A stretch of 64,000 nucleotides of DNA from Lumbricus rubellus (lineage: Eukaryota > Annelida > Clitellata > Crassiclitellata > Lumbricidae). The stretch spans positions 52,380,898 to 52,444,897 of the forward strand of contig OX243811.1 of NCBI GenBank assembly GCA_945859605.1, written 5' to 3'. The translations under genes were made by a program, and so were the position numbers. Each line of letters begins with the position of its first letter. Position 1 is the first letter of the stretch. The notes beneath the pieces are model-generated. The model was given only the letters and a program-made list of their open reading frames with translations. It made no database searches and was not told where the DNA came from. Below, in pieces: positions 22,693 through 35,620 of this stretch.

Positions 22693-25600
22693 TATACTTA
22701 TACATTGTGAAGGTCCTCATTATTTTATACCACGTAATATCCGAGTATGTCCTGCATTGAACGCTAGACAAATTTCTGTTACAGAACGTGACAATGGTGG
22801 TTCCAACGTAGCAGAGTCCCGTACAGCTACAACGCCATCAGTAGTGGAGGAGGGCCACTCACAAAACTTTTCGGCAGTAGAGGGAGCATGCCACTGGCAG
22901 CCCACTTCGGATGCAGGGTCGGCGCCCCATTCTAGGGCCACAGCAGCAGAGAATCGCCCGCGCCATATTTCGTCGGCAGCATCAGAGGGCCGCGCCAGGC
23001 GGCCACCAGAGGGCGCTCAAACGAGTAAGTTACGCACTTATAATTTTTGTGTGTTACACACACACCCACTCACACACACACTTGCTTTGTATTACATGAA
23101 CCGCATCACCGCCATAAAAATATCCTTCCGCTGCCATACACACACAAGTACGTAGAACTACTTTCGCGTAGGAATTTGTGTAAAAGTAGTTCCGCACCTA
23201 TAATTAGTAGAGACGTTCAACGTTCGAAGCACAACAGTCATCGAATCCAACAGAGCATTTGAAATTGTCTTTAGAACCTTTTTGTAAAAATAGTGCACCT
23301 CTGCGAAAATAGGTGGATATAGAAAAACATTATAGTGAAATTTGTGAAAAACAATTCGACTACAGTAAAATGGGTAAATAAATTTCTTATTCTTTATATT
23401 CTGTATTAGACGCCATGCATTTTCCTAACTCTCAAACTCCGCGTATTACTGTTTTCTAGCGAACATGCACGATGCAGACCTCGAACAATTGCTCAAGGAA
23501 GAAGCGCAACTGAAGGCTAGAATTCGAGAAATGAGTAAGTTTTAGCTCGACTACTTTCAATTGCAAACTTTATTTTTAAACATTAAAATACTTGTAATAT
23601 TTACAATTATTTTGGAGTATTTTATTCATGTCAAATAATATATGTTGTAGGACTGAAGCGAAAGGCAGACGCAAACGTCGATCGTGCAGCAAAGCGCAAC
23701 AATGTGGAAGCTGACGACTCGGGAGAAGGGCGCACTGTTCCGGCGGTGGCGGCCGGCTCCAGCAGAGGCAGCCCGGCAGAGCCCGGCCCATCAAGTAAGT
23801 TCCTACAAACTTGTCGCCTTTACAGACTTTGTCTCTTTTACATGGCACATGCTGCGCATGCACACTTCACAACATACCAACTTTCAACACTACATTTTCT
23901 ATATACAGTATGTGAACTTTAACAGCCTTTACATGGTTTGTGCAAGCTACAAGTTTAAATCCTATACTTTCAACACACACTCGCATATTGTACGTTATAC
24001 CTATATGCTTTCTGTAAGTAGTATATCACAAGCAAGGCTATTAATGGGCATTTTGTTATGTATTAGGTCGATGTGACTCCTGTCGATCGTACAAAGCAAG
24101 CAACTTGACGAACGGGCTGTGTGAAGTCTGCTTCCTGAGACGAGAGTGCCCACAATGTAAGAACCGGCGGCCGTCGCGCTTCTTCAGGACCGGACAAGAC
24201 CTCTGCGTCACATGCTTCAAGAAGCAAACCAACCCAAGCATCAAGACAAGCGCCCAGAATGCCTTCATAGACGTTTCGTTTCCAGCGCCGCAGACAACCG
24301 ACATCCATAACATGCTGCTGACAGAATCGTCGCACCTGATCAGCACCCTCGAGAACACGTTCAGAGATGAGGGGTAAGCTGGCACAAGCTACAAATTTTG
24401 TATTAAACACAGCATTTCGCTCTAAAATATTGTTGAACTTTCTGCTCTTACAGTTTGTTTGGACTTCTGCAGTGTGTTCGGACGTGGGTAAAACGCGTAT
24501 TTACACAATGTTTGGACTTAGAAATTTTCTGCATTTTGTTTGAATTTAGAAAATTTTGCTCGGACTTAGAAAAATTTACAACTCTAGCGCGTTTGGGTAA
24601 ATTTTATATGTGTGCGGTTATTGAACTTAGAAAATTTCTGTTCTTACAGTTTGTTTGAACTTCTGCAGTGTGTTCGGACGTGGGTAAAACTTAAATTTGT
24701 ACATTGTTTGGACTTAGAAAATTTGCAAAGTGCATGCTATACTCGAATATTTTCACGACTTGTTTCTTTAGACCGGTGAAATGGTATGTAGCGGTCGACG
24801 TGGACTTCAAGCGCTCCACGCCAGACGGGGAAGCACAGACGGTCGGCTACTTCAAGTCGGTGCCAGCAACACTCACCCATCCGTCGCAGATCGCAGACCA
24901 ACTACAAGAGGCCGTGCAAAGAATTGACGAATTGGTAGATACGTTTACGAGCGAAAGTTCTGGATGGACGGTAAATGGGGTGGTCGACTTTAAAATTTGC
25001 AATGCAGTCTTCGACCCTGTAGGTGCTTCCAGCTACATCCCTACACCGCAATACATTGCCAACAAACATGCAACTCTGAATATTCAAAACGAAGATGAGT
25101 TCTGCTTTCTATACAGCGTGCTTGCAGCTTCCCACTACCAAAAAGCTCATGCAGAGCGAGTCAACAAATACAGGCCTTACATGGGAGAGCTTTTCACTAG
25201 AGGCCTAAAATTCCCCATGACAGTCGAACAAATCCCGCTTTTTGAGGGGCTGAATCCTGACTATAGCATAAACGTCATGTACTCAAACCCAGATGACAAA
25301 ACATTTACACCTCTCTATGCAAGTGCTCACAGGGGTAGAAAACACATTGTAAACCTTTTGCTTCTCGATGATGGGGACAGGCGTCATTACATTGTCATAC
25401 GAAGCCTTTCTGCTCTTCTAAAGGGAAGAAACTCTCACAATGGCGAAAGATCTTTCCCTTGTCCATACTGTCTGTGCTGCTTTACCACAGCCTCAGTCAA
25501 AAACACTCACATGGAAGAATGCGGCAAGCACGGACTTCAGTCCGTGCGGTACCCTACACCCGAGAACTCCACACTAAAATTCACAAACACGCAGCATGAA

Positions 25601-28600
25601 ATGCCTGTACCTTACGTCCTGTACGCTGACTTCGAGAGTTACCTGGCGCCAAACGACACTGCCTCCAACACAAATGCGACCAAAATACTTGATACGCATA
25701 CTCCCAGTGGCTTCTGCTGTCTAACTGTGTCTTCTTTTCCACACTTGAACGATGCCAAACCATACGTTTATTCTGGACCTGACGTCATGGATCATTTCTT
25801 TTCACACATCAAATCTGAACAGAATCGCATTAACAAAATTCTTTCTACCAATTTGTCTATGAAACCGCTGACTCAGCAGCAGAAGTTGGAATTTGATTCT
25901 TGCACTGCTTGTCCTTCTTGCTCTGTTCTTTTGACCGATCAAAACAAAGTTCGACACCACTGTCACATGACTGGTAACTTTGTTTCTGCTCTTTGCTCGC
26001 CCTGCAATCTGAAAATGAAATTCCGAAAACCTACAAAGTCTAAGAATGGGAAAACTCCCAACTATTTTCTTCCTGTCGTGTTTCACAACCTTAAGAGTTA
26101 CGACTCTCATCTCATCTTGAAACACATGACAAAGGAGTTTGCGAGCGAAGAAATTAAAGTAATAGCCACTAACATGGAAAAATACCTTTCGTTCGAAGTG
26201 AATAACATCCGATTTTTAGATTCTTTGCAATTTTTAACTTGCGGTTTGGATGTGTTGGTCAAAAATTTGGCGAAAGAGGGCGATTCTAAATTCAACCATT
26301 TGCGCCGGCTTTTTCCGGAACATTACAAATTGCTTTTGCGTAAGGGGGTATTTCCCTACGAATATATGACTTCGGCCTGCAGAATGACCGAAAGGACTCT
26401 GCCTCCCAAAGGCTGCTTCTATAGCAAACTGACTGAAGAAGACATTTCACAGACTGACTACGACTATGCCCAACAGGTTTGGCAGACATTCGACATGCAG
26501 ACTATGCAAGACTATCATGACCTGTACTTGCAGACTGACGTTGTATTACTGGCTGACATTTTCGAATCGTTTCGAAAAATGTCTATGGAATTTTACGGAC
26601 TTGACGCGCTTCACTACTACAGCAGCCCCGGCCTTAGTTTTGACGCGTGCTTGAGAATGACAAAAGTGGAGTTGGACCTTATCACAGACCCAGACATATA
26701 CCTTTTTGTGGAGCGGGGGATGAGAGGCGGTGTCTCCATGATATCCAACCGTTACGCAAAGGCAAACAACCCGTATCTCGCTCAAGGATACGATCCAAAT
26801 GATCCCATCAGCTACATAATGTACTTGGATTGTAATAATCTGTATGGTTACGCAATGTCCGAACCGCTCCCGACCGGCAAATTTAGATTCTTAGAGACGG
26901 ACGAAATTGAAAATTTTGACTTGTCCACTAAACAGACTGACGACGACTTGGGCTATTTGTTGGATGTGGACTTGGAGTACCCTTCACATCTCCACAACGC
27001 GCACAACGACTATCCCCTTGCTCCCGAGAGCCTGCATATACGACCGGAGATGATATCTCCTTACGCAAAGTCTGTTTCGCAGAAAATTTCGGCTAAAATT
27101 GGGGCGGGGGTCGAAAAGTTGACACCAAATCTAATGACAAAGACTCGGTACGTCGTACATTACCGAAATTTACAATTCTATCTGAAAATGGGTTTGAAAT
27201 TGGTCAAAATTCACAAAATACTCGAGTTTCGCCAAAGTCGATGGTTGAAAAACTATATCGACTTCAACACGTCCAAACGGCAGGTGGCCAAATCTTCCTT
27301 CGAAAAAGACTTTTACAAACTTATGAACAACTCTATATACGGCAAGACCATGCAAAATAACAGGAAGCACCTAAACGTCAAATTAGTCATGAGTGGAAAG
27401 CGCGCGAAAAGATTTGTTGCCCGACCAAATTTCGAATCGTACACTATAATAAACGAAGATTTGACAGTCATAAAATTAACAAATTCAAACGTCTTTTTGA
27501 ACAAGCCGCTCTATGCAGGCATGTGCATTTTGGATATTTCAAAATTAAAAATGTATGAATTCCATTACCAACATATCATTCCTCTTTACAATTCCGCTTG
27601 CAAACTCCTTTTCACGGACACAGATAGCCTTTGCTATCACATACAAACATCCGATGTGTACAAAGACATGCTGCAGCATTTAGACGAATATGACACCTCA
27701 GACTACCCCTGTGGGCACTTCCTTCACAGCCGCTCCAACGCTAAGGTAATTGGGAAGTTTAAGGATGAGTGCAATGGGGCCGCTGTTTTGGAATTCTGCG
27801 GCTTGAGATCGAAAATGTATAGTTTGCTGTTGCCTAACGAAAAAGAGAAGAAGACGGCGAAGGGCATAAAGAAGGCGTTTGTGAAAAATAGTATTCGCCA
27901 TGCAGACTATAGGGCCTGTATACTGGAGGAGAAGCCAACATCTTCGAAATTTTGCGTTATTCAAAGTAAGAAACATGACCTTCACACTGTTGAAATTCGA
28001 AAAGCTGCTCTTTCTCCGTACGATGACAAGCGTTACCTACTCAATTCGTCGGAGTCGTTGGCCTATGGACACGCAAAAATTGCCTCTCTCGTATAATTCG
28101 TTGAACTCTATACATTTGGACTCTGTAGATATGTGAAGATTTTGCATAATAGTTATTGCGCAATCGTATATTTGATCAAAATGGACACTATTGTAAATAT
28201 TTGAACATTCGCATATTCGTTGAACATTATTATTGCATAAAGATATTGTGTGCTCTTTGAATAAAGAAGTGTTTGCGTTGGAAGAAAAACTGTTGTGTTT
28301 GTTCTTTCGTACTTAGAAATTCTCATATTAAAATTCTCGCTCGCTGATTGGCCGCATATACCTGGATTAGTTAGATTCTCGCTTGCTGATTGGCCGCAGG
28401 ATCCTGGCTTAGTAAGATTCTCGCTCGCTGGTTGGTCGCCACTTTCTGGGCTAATGAAATTCTCGCTCGCTGATTGGTTGCAGCATTTCTCAGCGCCGCT
28501 ACCGATGCCGCATTACTGATGCCGCAATACCGATGACACATTCCCAGGGCGCGCGAGCCCCTGTACCGCTGCTAGTTAGGGTTAACTAATTACTATTACT

Positions 28601-31600
28601 AATATAATTACCTAATTACTATACTAGTTAATATGCTAATTACTATAATAGGTTAATTAATATGACCTAATTACTATAATAGATTAATTACCCTAATTAA
28701 TATGACCTAATTACCTTAACTAGTTACCTTAACTAATTATTAATAATAGCTAACTAATTACTAATTGATTACTAGTTAGTAATAATACTTAACCGGTTCA
28801 GAAACACCATATTCACCCTACTAGTACTCTTCGTGCGAACAGGTTCTTGCGTTGGCAGCCATTGAGAAACGGACTGAAGTTTATACGGGAGACGTTTAGT
28901 GCATGGGAGACTATTGATTCTCCTATGAGTAGGCCTATCGATATATTTCACGTAGGCCTACAATTTTATGGATAGAGTCTTAGAACAGCGACAAAAATAA
29001 TTAGCATTTGAATAGCAGCGAGTAAGACTGGTTTCCTTCTACAAGGGTTTTGTTGTAAGCTAAAGCTGCTCTTTAGTTTTATCTGATAGCATCAGTAGGC
29101 CTATCCGAAACTGTCAATTATATGACCATCAATGTCGAATATAAAATTGAATTTGTTAGAGATTTTTGGTGATGATGATGAATAATAGACTTTATTGATG
29201 CTGTTGTTGCTGCTGTTAATGAGGATGATGATGATGAGGAGGAGGAAGAAGATGATGCTGATGATGATGAGGAGGAGGATTATGATGATGATGATGATGA
29301 TGATGATAATATTAATAATAAAAGTAATAATAAAAAATAAATGAAGAGATAAAACTGTTTTTAAACATAGGATCAATAACAAGAATTGTTGCAGTAGTTG
29401 TTGTTGTTGCAGTAGTAGTAGTGGTAGCAGCAGCAGCAGTAGGCTAGTAGTAGCAATAGCAGCATCAGCAGCAGCAGCAGTAGCAGCTTGTGGTATATTC
29501 CTACTCTAGGTAATGAGCGCATCATCGAGGCCAGGGCAGCACCAGTATAGTCACCCAGCCAACCAGCCAACCAAACAATAATAGAATGATTGCTTAGATA
29601 GGAGATTAAATTCAACGCAAAATAATGAGCTGGGCAAATATGATAGGTCATAATATCATCTTTCCCGTTCAATGCGAGTGCATGAGTCTGCAGTGCATGC
29701 AGATCCGTAGGGATATGTTGGAGCATTAGACCCCCTCCTTGTCTCAGGGGACCCGATGGCCTAAGGGCCACCGACCGATCAACTCCCTCTAAATTGGTCC
29801 CACGTAATGACGTTGTTTACTCAGCTCTCATTCCAGAATTTGGTTAGTTGGAAATTCATCATTTTGTGGGCATCAACCGTCGTTCTCATTTCTCAATGGC
29901 ATTTGCTGCAGCATTTACAGAATGTGGAAGTTTGCTCAGCGAGTCATTGACCTATGCAGTATACATAATAGTATTAGTTCGATGGTTCTGCAGTTTTTAC
30001 CCGTAAAATTATTCATCTGCATAAATAGTTGTGCGCATAGTTTACCATTATATTTTGAATGCTAAAAGTTGTATAACAAGTCATGAGATTTAAGACATAC
30101 TGTAAGAATGGTTTTTGGCATAATTCCTTGCCTTGTTTGGCCTAACAATACCGGCAACATCACAGCCCATTGTATTCGAATGTAATCTGTATAGGCTGAT
30201 TTAACATACCCTGATATAGGCCTAATCTGTCTTAAATATTATATAGGCGATAATAGGCCTATAGGTCTATTATTGTGAATGCGCAATCAACGTGTGCAAT
30301 ATAAAGCATGCACTTCAACCTTCGCCAGTGGTCAGTCATATCGCTGGAGTTTTAAATTCAGTTTGAATTAATTTAGACTCGGTAGATGAACAGTAGGTCT
30401 ATTTTCATGTCTTCAACGTCCAGTAAATTTGGATCTAATCAATCAAAACACTGTTAAGCTGGTTGGGACTCGGCACGGTGTTGATAGCTCACAAGGAGTA
30501 GCCTAAATAATTAATTTTAAGTAATCTCTGCTTAGGAGTCGTTCTACTTAGAATTGTGATCAATAGTTTGATTATATAGTCCATACGTTATTCGTTTAGG
30601 CCTCTGCATGTTGTAGTGTGTGTTTTATTCATTCATTCATTCATTCATTCATTCATTCATTCAGAGCATTTATATAGCGCCACTTCAAGAAACTACTCAG
30701 AGGCGCTCCCAGCCCAACCACGAACAGAGACTGGACTGCAAACAAAGATCACGCAAGTATGACGAAGCACAGCCAAGAACACAGCGAGAGACCACAGCAG
30801 CAAATATACGGTATGAGATCCGCTGGGACACAGGCAGCCAGTGTAGCACATCGCGCATATAGGCAGAGACAGGAGCAAATTTAGGAAGCCGCCTAACAAG
30901 GCGAGCAGCCGAGCGCAAGACGCGATCAAGTCGCCCATGCAGGACCCCAAGGGGAAGACCAACAAGTAAGGAGCAACAGTTGTCGATTCGACTTGTAACA
31001 AAGGCGTGGACAAGGACGACGGCCACGTCGTGAGACAGCGAGCGGGAGACAACCCAGAGCTGACGAAGCTTAAGCGTATATCTATATCCATAGGACGTCG
31101 CAACAAAAGGCACTTTAAAAAAACTTCGGTTACGAACAAAATGAAACTTCCGGAAGCTACTGCATGGCAGTGCAGTAGCTTTTGCATTTTGTTTTTAGAA
31201 GCATTATCGTATGATTTAACATTATGTAGGGCCATGTTATACTTTATTCGGTATACTGTTTTAAAAGCTCAAAAAAAAAAGTTCAATGTCACTTACGCGA
31301 TGATATGGCGGTTTATAAAGAGGAACAACCAAGTCACATAATGGGCGACTAGTGCTCGAGTAGGCTATATCATATATAGCCGGGAAAAGTCTCCACTAGT
31401 GATTTCCTGTACACACGTAAAACCCGACCAACGCATTGTCCCTCCTTCTACGACGGTCGACTTCTGACAGTGATAAACGATAAACTTATTCACAGCTGCG
31501 TCTTGGGTTCAAATCCGTTTGTCTCAGTTGTCTCAGTTGAGATGCTTTGATCCTTTGATGTAGAATTCCCATCGACGATGGTTCCTTAGATGTTGAATTA

Positions 31601-32942
31601 CTTTAGTCGTCGAAGAGATTCCTGAAGCAGCACCGGACCCATCCTGTGCTCATTGAGGACGAATAAGAACGGCAAGAAATGACTTTCCATATAAAAATCC
31701 AACGAAGATCGCAAAACTTTATGCTAAAGTTCTCTTCATCCTAGCAATTAGTTCACATCTTGATATTTCTAAACCACGTCTGCTAAATAATGTGACTTGT
31801 TCTACTTTAATTAAGAGCAAGCATTGCAAACAATTTCAATCCTCTTCTTAACAGTACTAGGTTTCATACTTTCATAGCAGTTCTCGTGCACGGTTGAATT
31901 TTCTGTGACACTTACTGGTCTAACCGCACCGGTTAATAACTTTTTCTCACCAGATTAACAGGATTTTCTCTAACGTGCAGTTGTACACAAAATGTGCAGT
32001 TTTAAATGGATTTCTGCAGTTGTAGAAGCACTTTTGTAAGTTAAAACCAGCAAACATGGGCATTGTCCTCCGATCGGAAGTAATTTACCATGGAGGATTG
32101 GATGGAAAAGAAGGAGTTGTGCAGTTCTAAAAATTCCTTTAAAACAGTTCTGCAGATTACTTGCTGAGTAACCTGATGTGGCATTATAATATTGAATCTC
32201 TGAACCGTTAGGCTAAATATTGTCGCATAGACTACACTAGAACCTGACACCCTGATCTCGAAAACATGGAGAGATTAAGTTTCGTCTTCATTACTCCTGA
32301 GAGAATTTTTTAAATCTGACTCGCGTCGCTTCGCGTGATGGTCCATGAAAGAGCATTATTGTCTCAAGTGGGTGGCGGAAACTCGATATGCCATCTGTAA
32401 GTTTACATAATATTATGCATTGTAAGCCTATCAAGTGACTTGATTCTAGTAAGAAAATTACATTACAGTGCCATGGCACAAAAGAGACAATGTTATTCTC
32501 TGTTCCACAGATCTGTATATAGTTCTTCGACATAGACTCTCATTGTCTTCTGAATGTGATTACCAGAAAGTTAGGGTGCGAATAATAAACACTTCATCGT
32601 TTTAATTTAACCCTTCTTGCTGCATGCTCTTTAGACATTGCCACTCTGGCTGCCAAACCAATTCCTGTAACTACGTCACTGATGACACGACATCATCAAC
32701 AGACGAGAGTGCATTAGCCACATGTGCAAAATGACGTGTATACACGGTCAGACAAATTAAAATATGAGACAATGCTTTTTTTTATTAGAGTCCTCACTTT
32801 CAGTTAATAACAATTGTATCTTATCTGAAAACCGCATGACTGTGTTAGCTTGTGTGAAACTGACCCTCAGCTATGGCTGCGTTGAAAATGCAAATACAGT
32901 TAAGCAAAACTCTGCAATAATTCATAACCGAAAACTGCGTCT

Positions 32943-32980
<38 letters not shown>

Positions 32981-34366
32981 ATAATATATATTATATATAT
33001 AAACGCAGTAAATTGCATGAAATTGGAATGCGTTCAAAATTATCACAATTATTTTAAGATGACTTCTGCTTCGTTGCACAGTTATAATAGTTATTGTGAT
33101 CTATATGTGAAACATGCGACTCCTCAAACTGCTGAACAAGACTATAAACGACAACTTGTTTGTTTAATTGGTTGATAACTATAAGGCATTCTCAAATACA
33201 AGAAAGGTTAGGACACGCTGATCCGGAATCTAAAGGCCTTGAGACTGACTATAGGATAAAATGCTTAGAACCTTTCCTGCAGTCCAGGCTGCGGCATATT
33301 ATGCATAATATTATTAAAAGAACTATCGTCTGCCTGAGATGGTTGGAGAAAGGTGCGTAGGCCTAATTGTAGCGTAATAGTAATAGCAGCGGAGCATTTA
33401 TGCAGCGCCACTCAAATGGCAAAACAAAATTAGAGGTGCTAATATGATGATCTTGGATCATCATATTAATTAGCCTACTGATTCATTAAGTGCTTATTCT
33501 TAGATGCGAATAAGAACCAAGACTGTTTTGCTAGTAATTGATAGGCTACCATGTCAGTTAGCAAAACATATTTAAGTGATTTATATAATTACGGTATGCC
33601 GACCGTCTCTGACTTAATACAATTTTTCGGCATTTGGCTTCTGCTAATGGGTGACTCTGCTATACGCTGCTATATCAACCGCAAATCGCGTCCAGCAGTA
33701 AATATAGAAACTTAATGCACATTAAAACGGCGACTCTTGTCATCGAATAATCGTCTTTTCTTTTCCCACATCAGAAAATTCCGTTACGTAAAAGCCTTTG
33801 CGGAGTGTTGAAGCCTTTTAAAAGTCAGTCGCGGTGCCAGACATTTTTGCCGCCAGGGCAGCCAGACAAGTATTAAAGCAGGGCAGAGGGCGATTTATGT
33901 CGAGCGTGGCAACACAGGCTTATTATTATGGTGATCATAATTAAAATCTCGCGATACCCCATCCGCCATATAAATTATAGACCCAATGCCCCCAGCGGAA
34001 TTATGATTGAGTTTGCTTGACTGGTCAGGGAGCAGATGGGTAAAGGCATTAAAAACAAATTTTAGCGTATACCATAGTATGGTATACCGTACGCTAAAAT
34101 ATTATGAGCGAACAATGTATAGTGAAGCATTACAAGGTCTTCTTTCGGTGGCACTCACAATAGCTTTCAAAGGCTGTTCCTATCTGTCTTCGCAAGACGT
34201 TCTAACAACAGCCAAGCCACTTTATTATTATTATTTTTATTAGACTACTACTGCTACTGCTACTGCTACTGCTTCTGCTGATGCTGCTACGACGACGAAG
34301 ACGACAACAACAACGATACTACTACTACTGAAACTGCTTCTATTATTTTTATTTTATTTTATTTTA

Positions 34367-34397
<31 letters not shown>

Positions 34398-35571
34398 GAT
34401 GATGTTACCATTATCACCAGTATGCTAAAACTTTTCGTTTGCAATGACTTATTTGTTACTAACTAAAGGAGATAGATCAATTGACACTATTCACAAAGAC
34501 AAAGAGGATTAAGTTCATACGTAGACAGGTCGTAGACCTACTATAGTATGATCTGCCATAATTGTATGTTTGCTTGCAATGGTTCAGAAAAGAATTGGAA
34601 GGCTTTTGAGCCGCCGCAAGCAAAGGCGACTCAATGCCACATAAGATTTGGCAAATTGCTTGGAGGACCACGCGATGCTCGAGGCGAATACGTTTCAATG
34701 GAATTAGAACAGCCGTGAAGCTGTGGAATAACTCAGACTCGATACCAATGTCTCTATGGACGCAGACGAGGAAGCTCCTAAGAGGAATTTAGACAAAACT
34801 GACCCGGCAATGAAAAGCAGACGTATTCAGCACAATTTCTTATAGACTCTTTGAAAGTTTGTACTGCGCTACCAAATTCCAGTATCGTCAAATTTGGTTG
34901 TAGTTTTTAATTCGGCCATAATTTACTATGTATGACGCATTCTAATTTGTTGTGTGTATCGTGAAACTCACTGTAATCAACGAACATTATTTTGCTGAAA
35001 ACGGAACATCTTTCGAATGAGGTTGTGAACAAAATTAAAGAAATTACAGGTTTTGTAAATATCTGTGTAGGCTTATATCTAAAACTTTGGACAGCGATCT
35101 ATAATTGAATTGTCATGCATCTAAAGCGTTAGAGAAAAGTACTTACATTGTGTAAGGCTATATGCGCCCCAGTGTCAATTAGATCAGTTCCACATAATTA
35201 TAAGACAGAGAGATAGACCGCACTTTAGACATGCAAGTTGAAACATGCAGATGAGTCTAATCCTATAGATAAGGCTAGAAAAAGATCTTACATATAAGCA
35301 ACATGAACTTCATTCCCCAGTCTCAAAAAGTGGGTGTCAAAAAGATAAGTCTAAACTTTAAAAGTAGGCTACCCTAATTTTTAACCCAGGTTGTCCTTCA
35401 TGCTTTTCTCCCAACATTCTCTTCAATCAGACAAGGTGGTCTAGGTGCTCCAAGATGTTAATGGTATGGAGCGGACCTGCTGATTGGACCGGTTGAAGCT
35501 GGGCAGCATGACACGAGACAGACTCAGACAGAGAGTGGCGTCGGCACCTAAGGGCTGTCAGCCCAAGGATT

Positions 35572-35620
<49 letters not shown>

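Larger units (their letters stand above)
20586..28822 (+). mobile_element. Compact Polinton/Maverick-like element carrying only a DNA polymerase gene
   Basis: The element is 8237 bp. It begins AGTAGGGTGAATATGG, ends in the reverse complement of that sequence, and is flanked by the 6-bp duplication AGTACT. The inverted repeats are identical over the outermost 55 bases and recognisable for roughly 300 bases. The only gene is a spliced protein-primed family B polymerase (21721-28096). Canonical Polintons are usually 15-20 kb and also carry a retroviral-type integrase, packaging ATPase, protease and capsid genes; none is visible on either strand here. It lies in intron 1 of the lectin gene in the same orientation. 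Clean ends and an open polymerase frame suggest a fairly young insertion. Confidence 0.85.

Noticed and set aside
24704..24771. N-terminal extension of polymerase exon 7 starting at ATG 24704
   Set aside because: The stretch resembles intron repeats and ends in a good acceptor at 24771; splicing from exon 6 gives a longer coherent protein.
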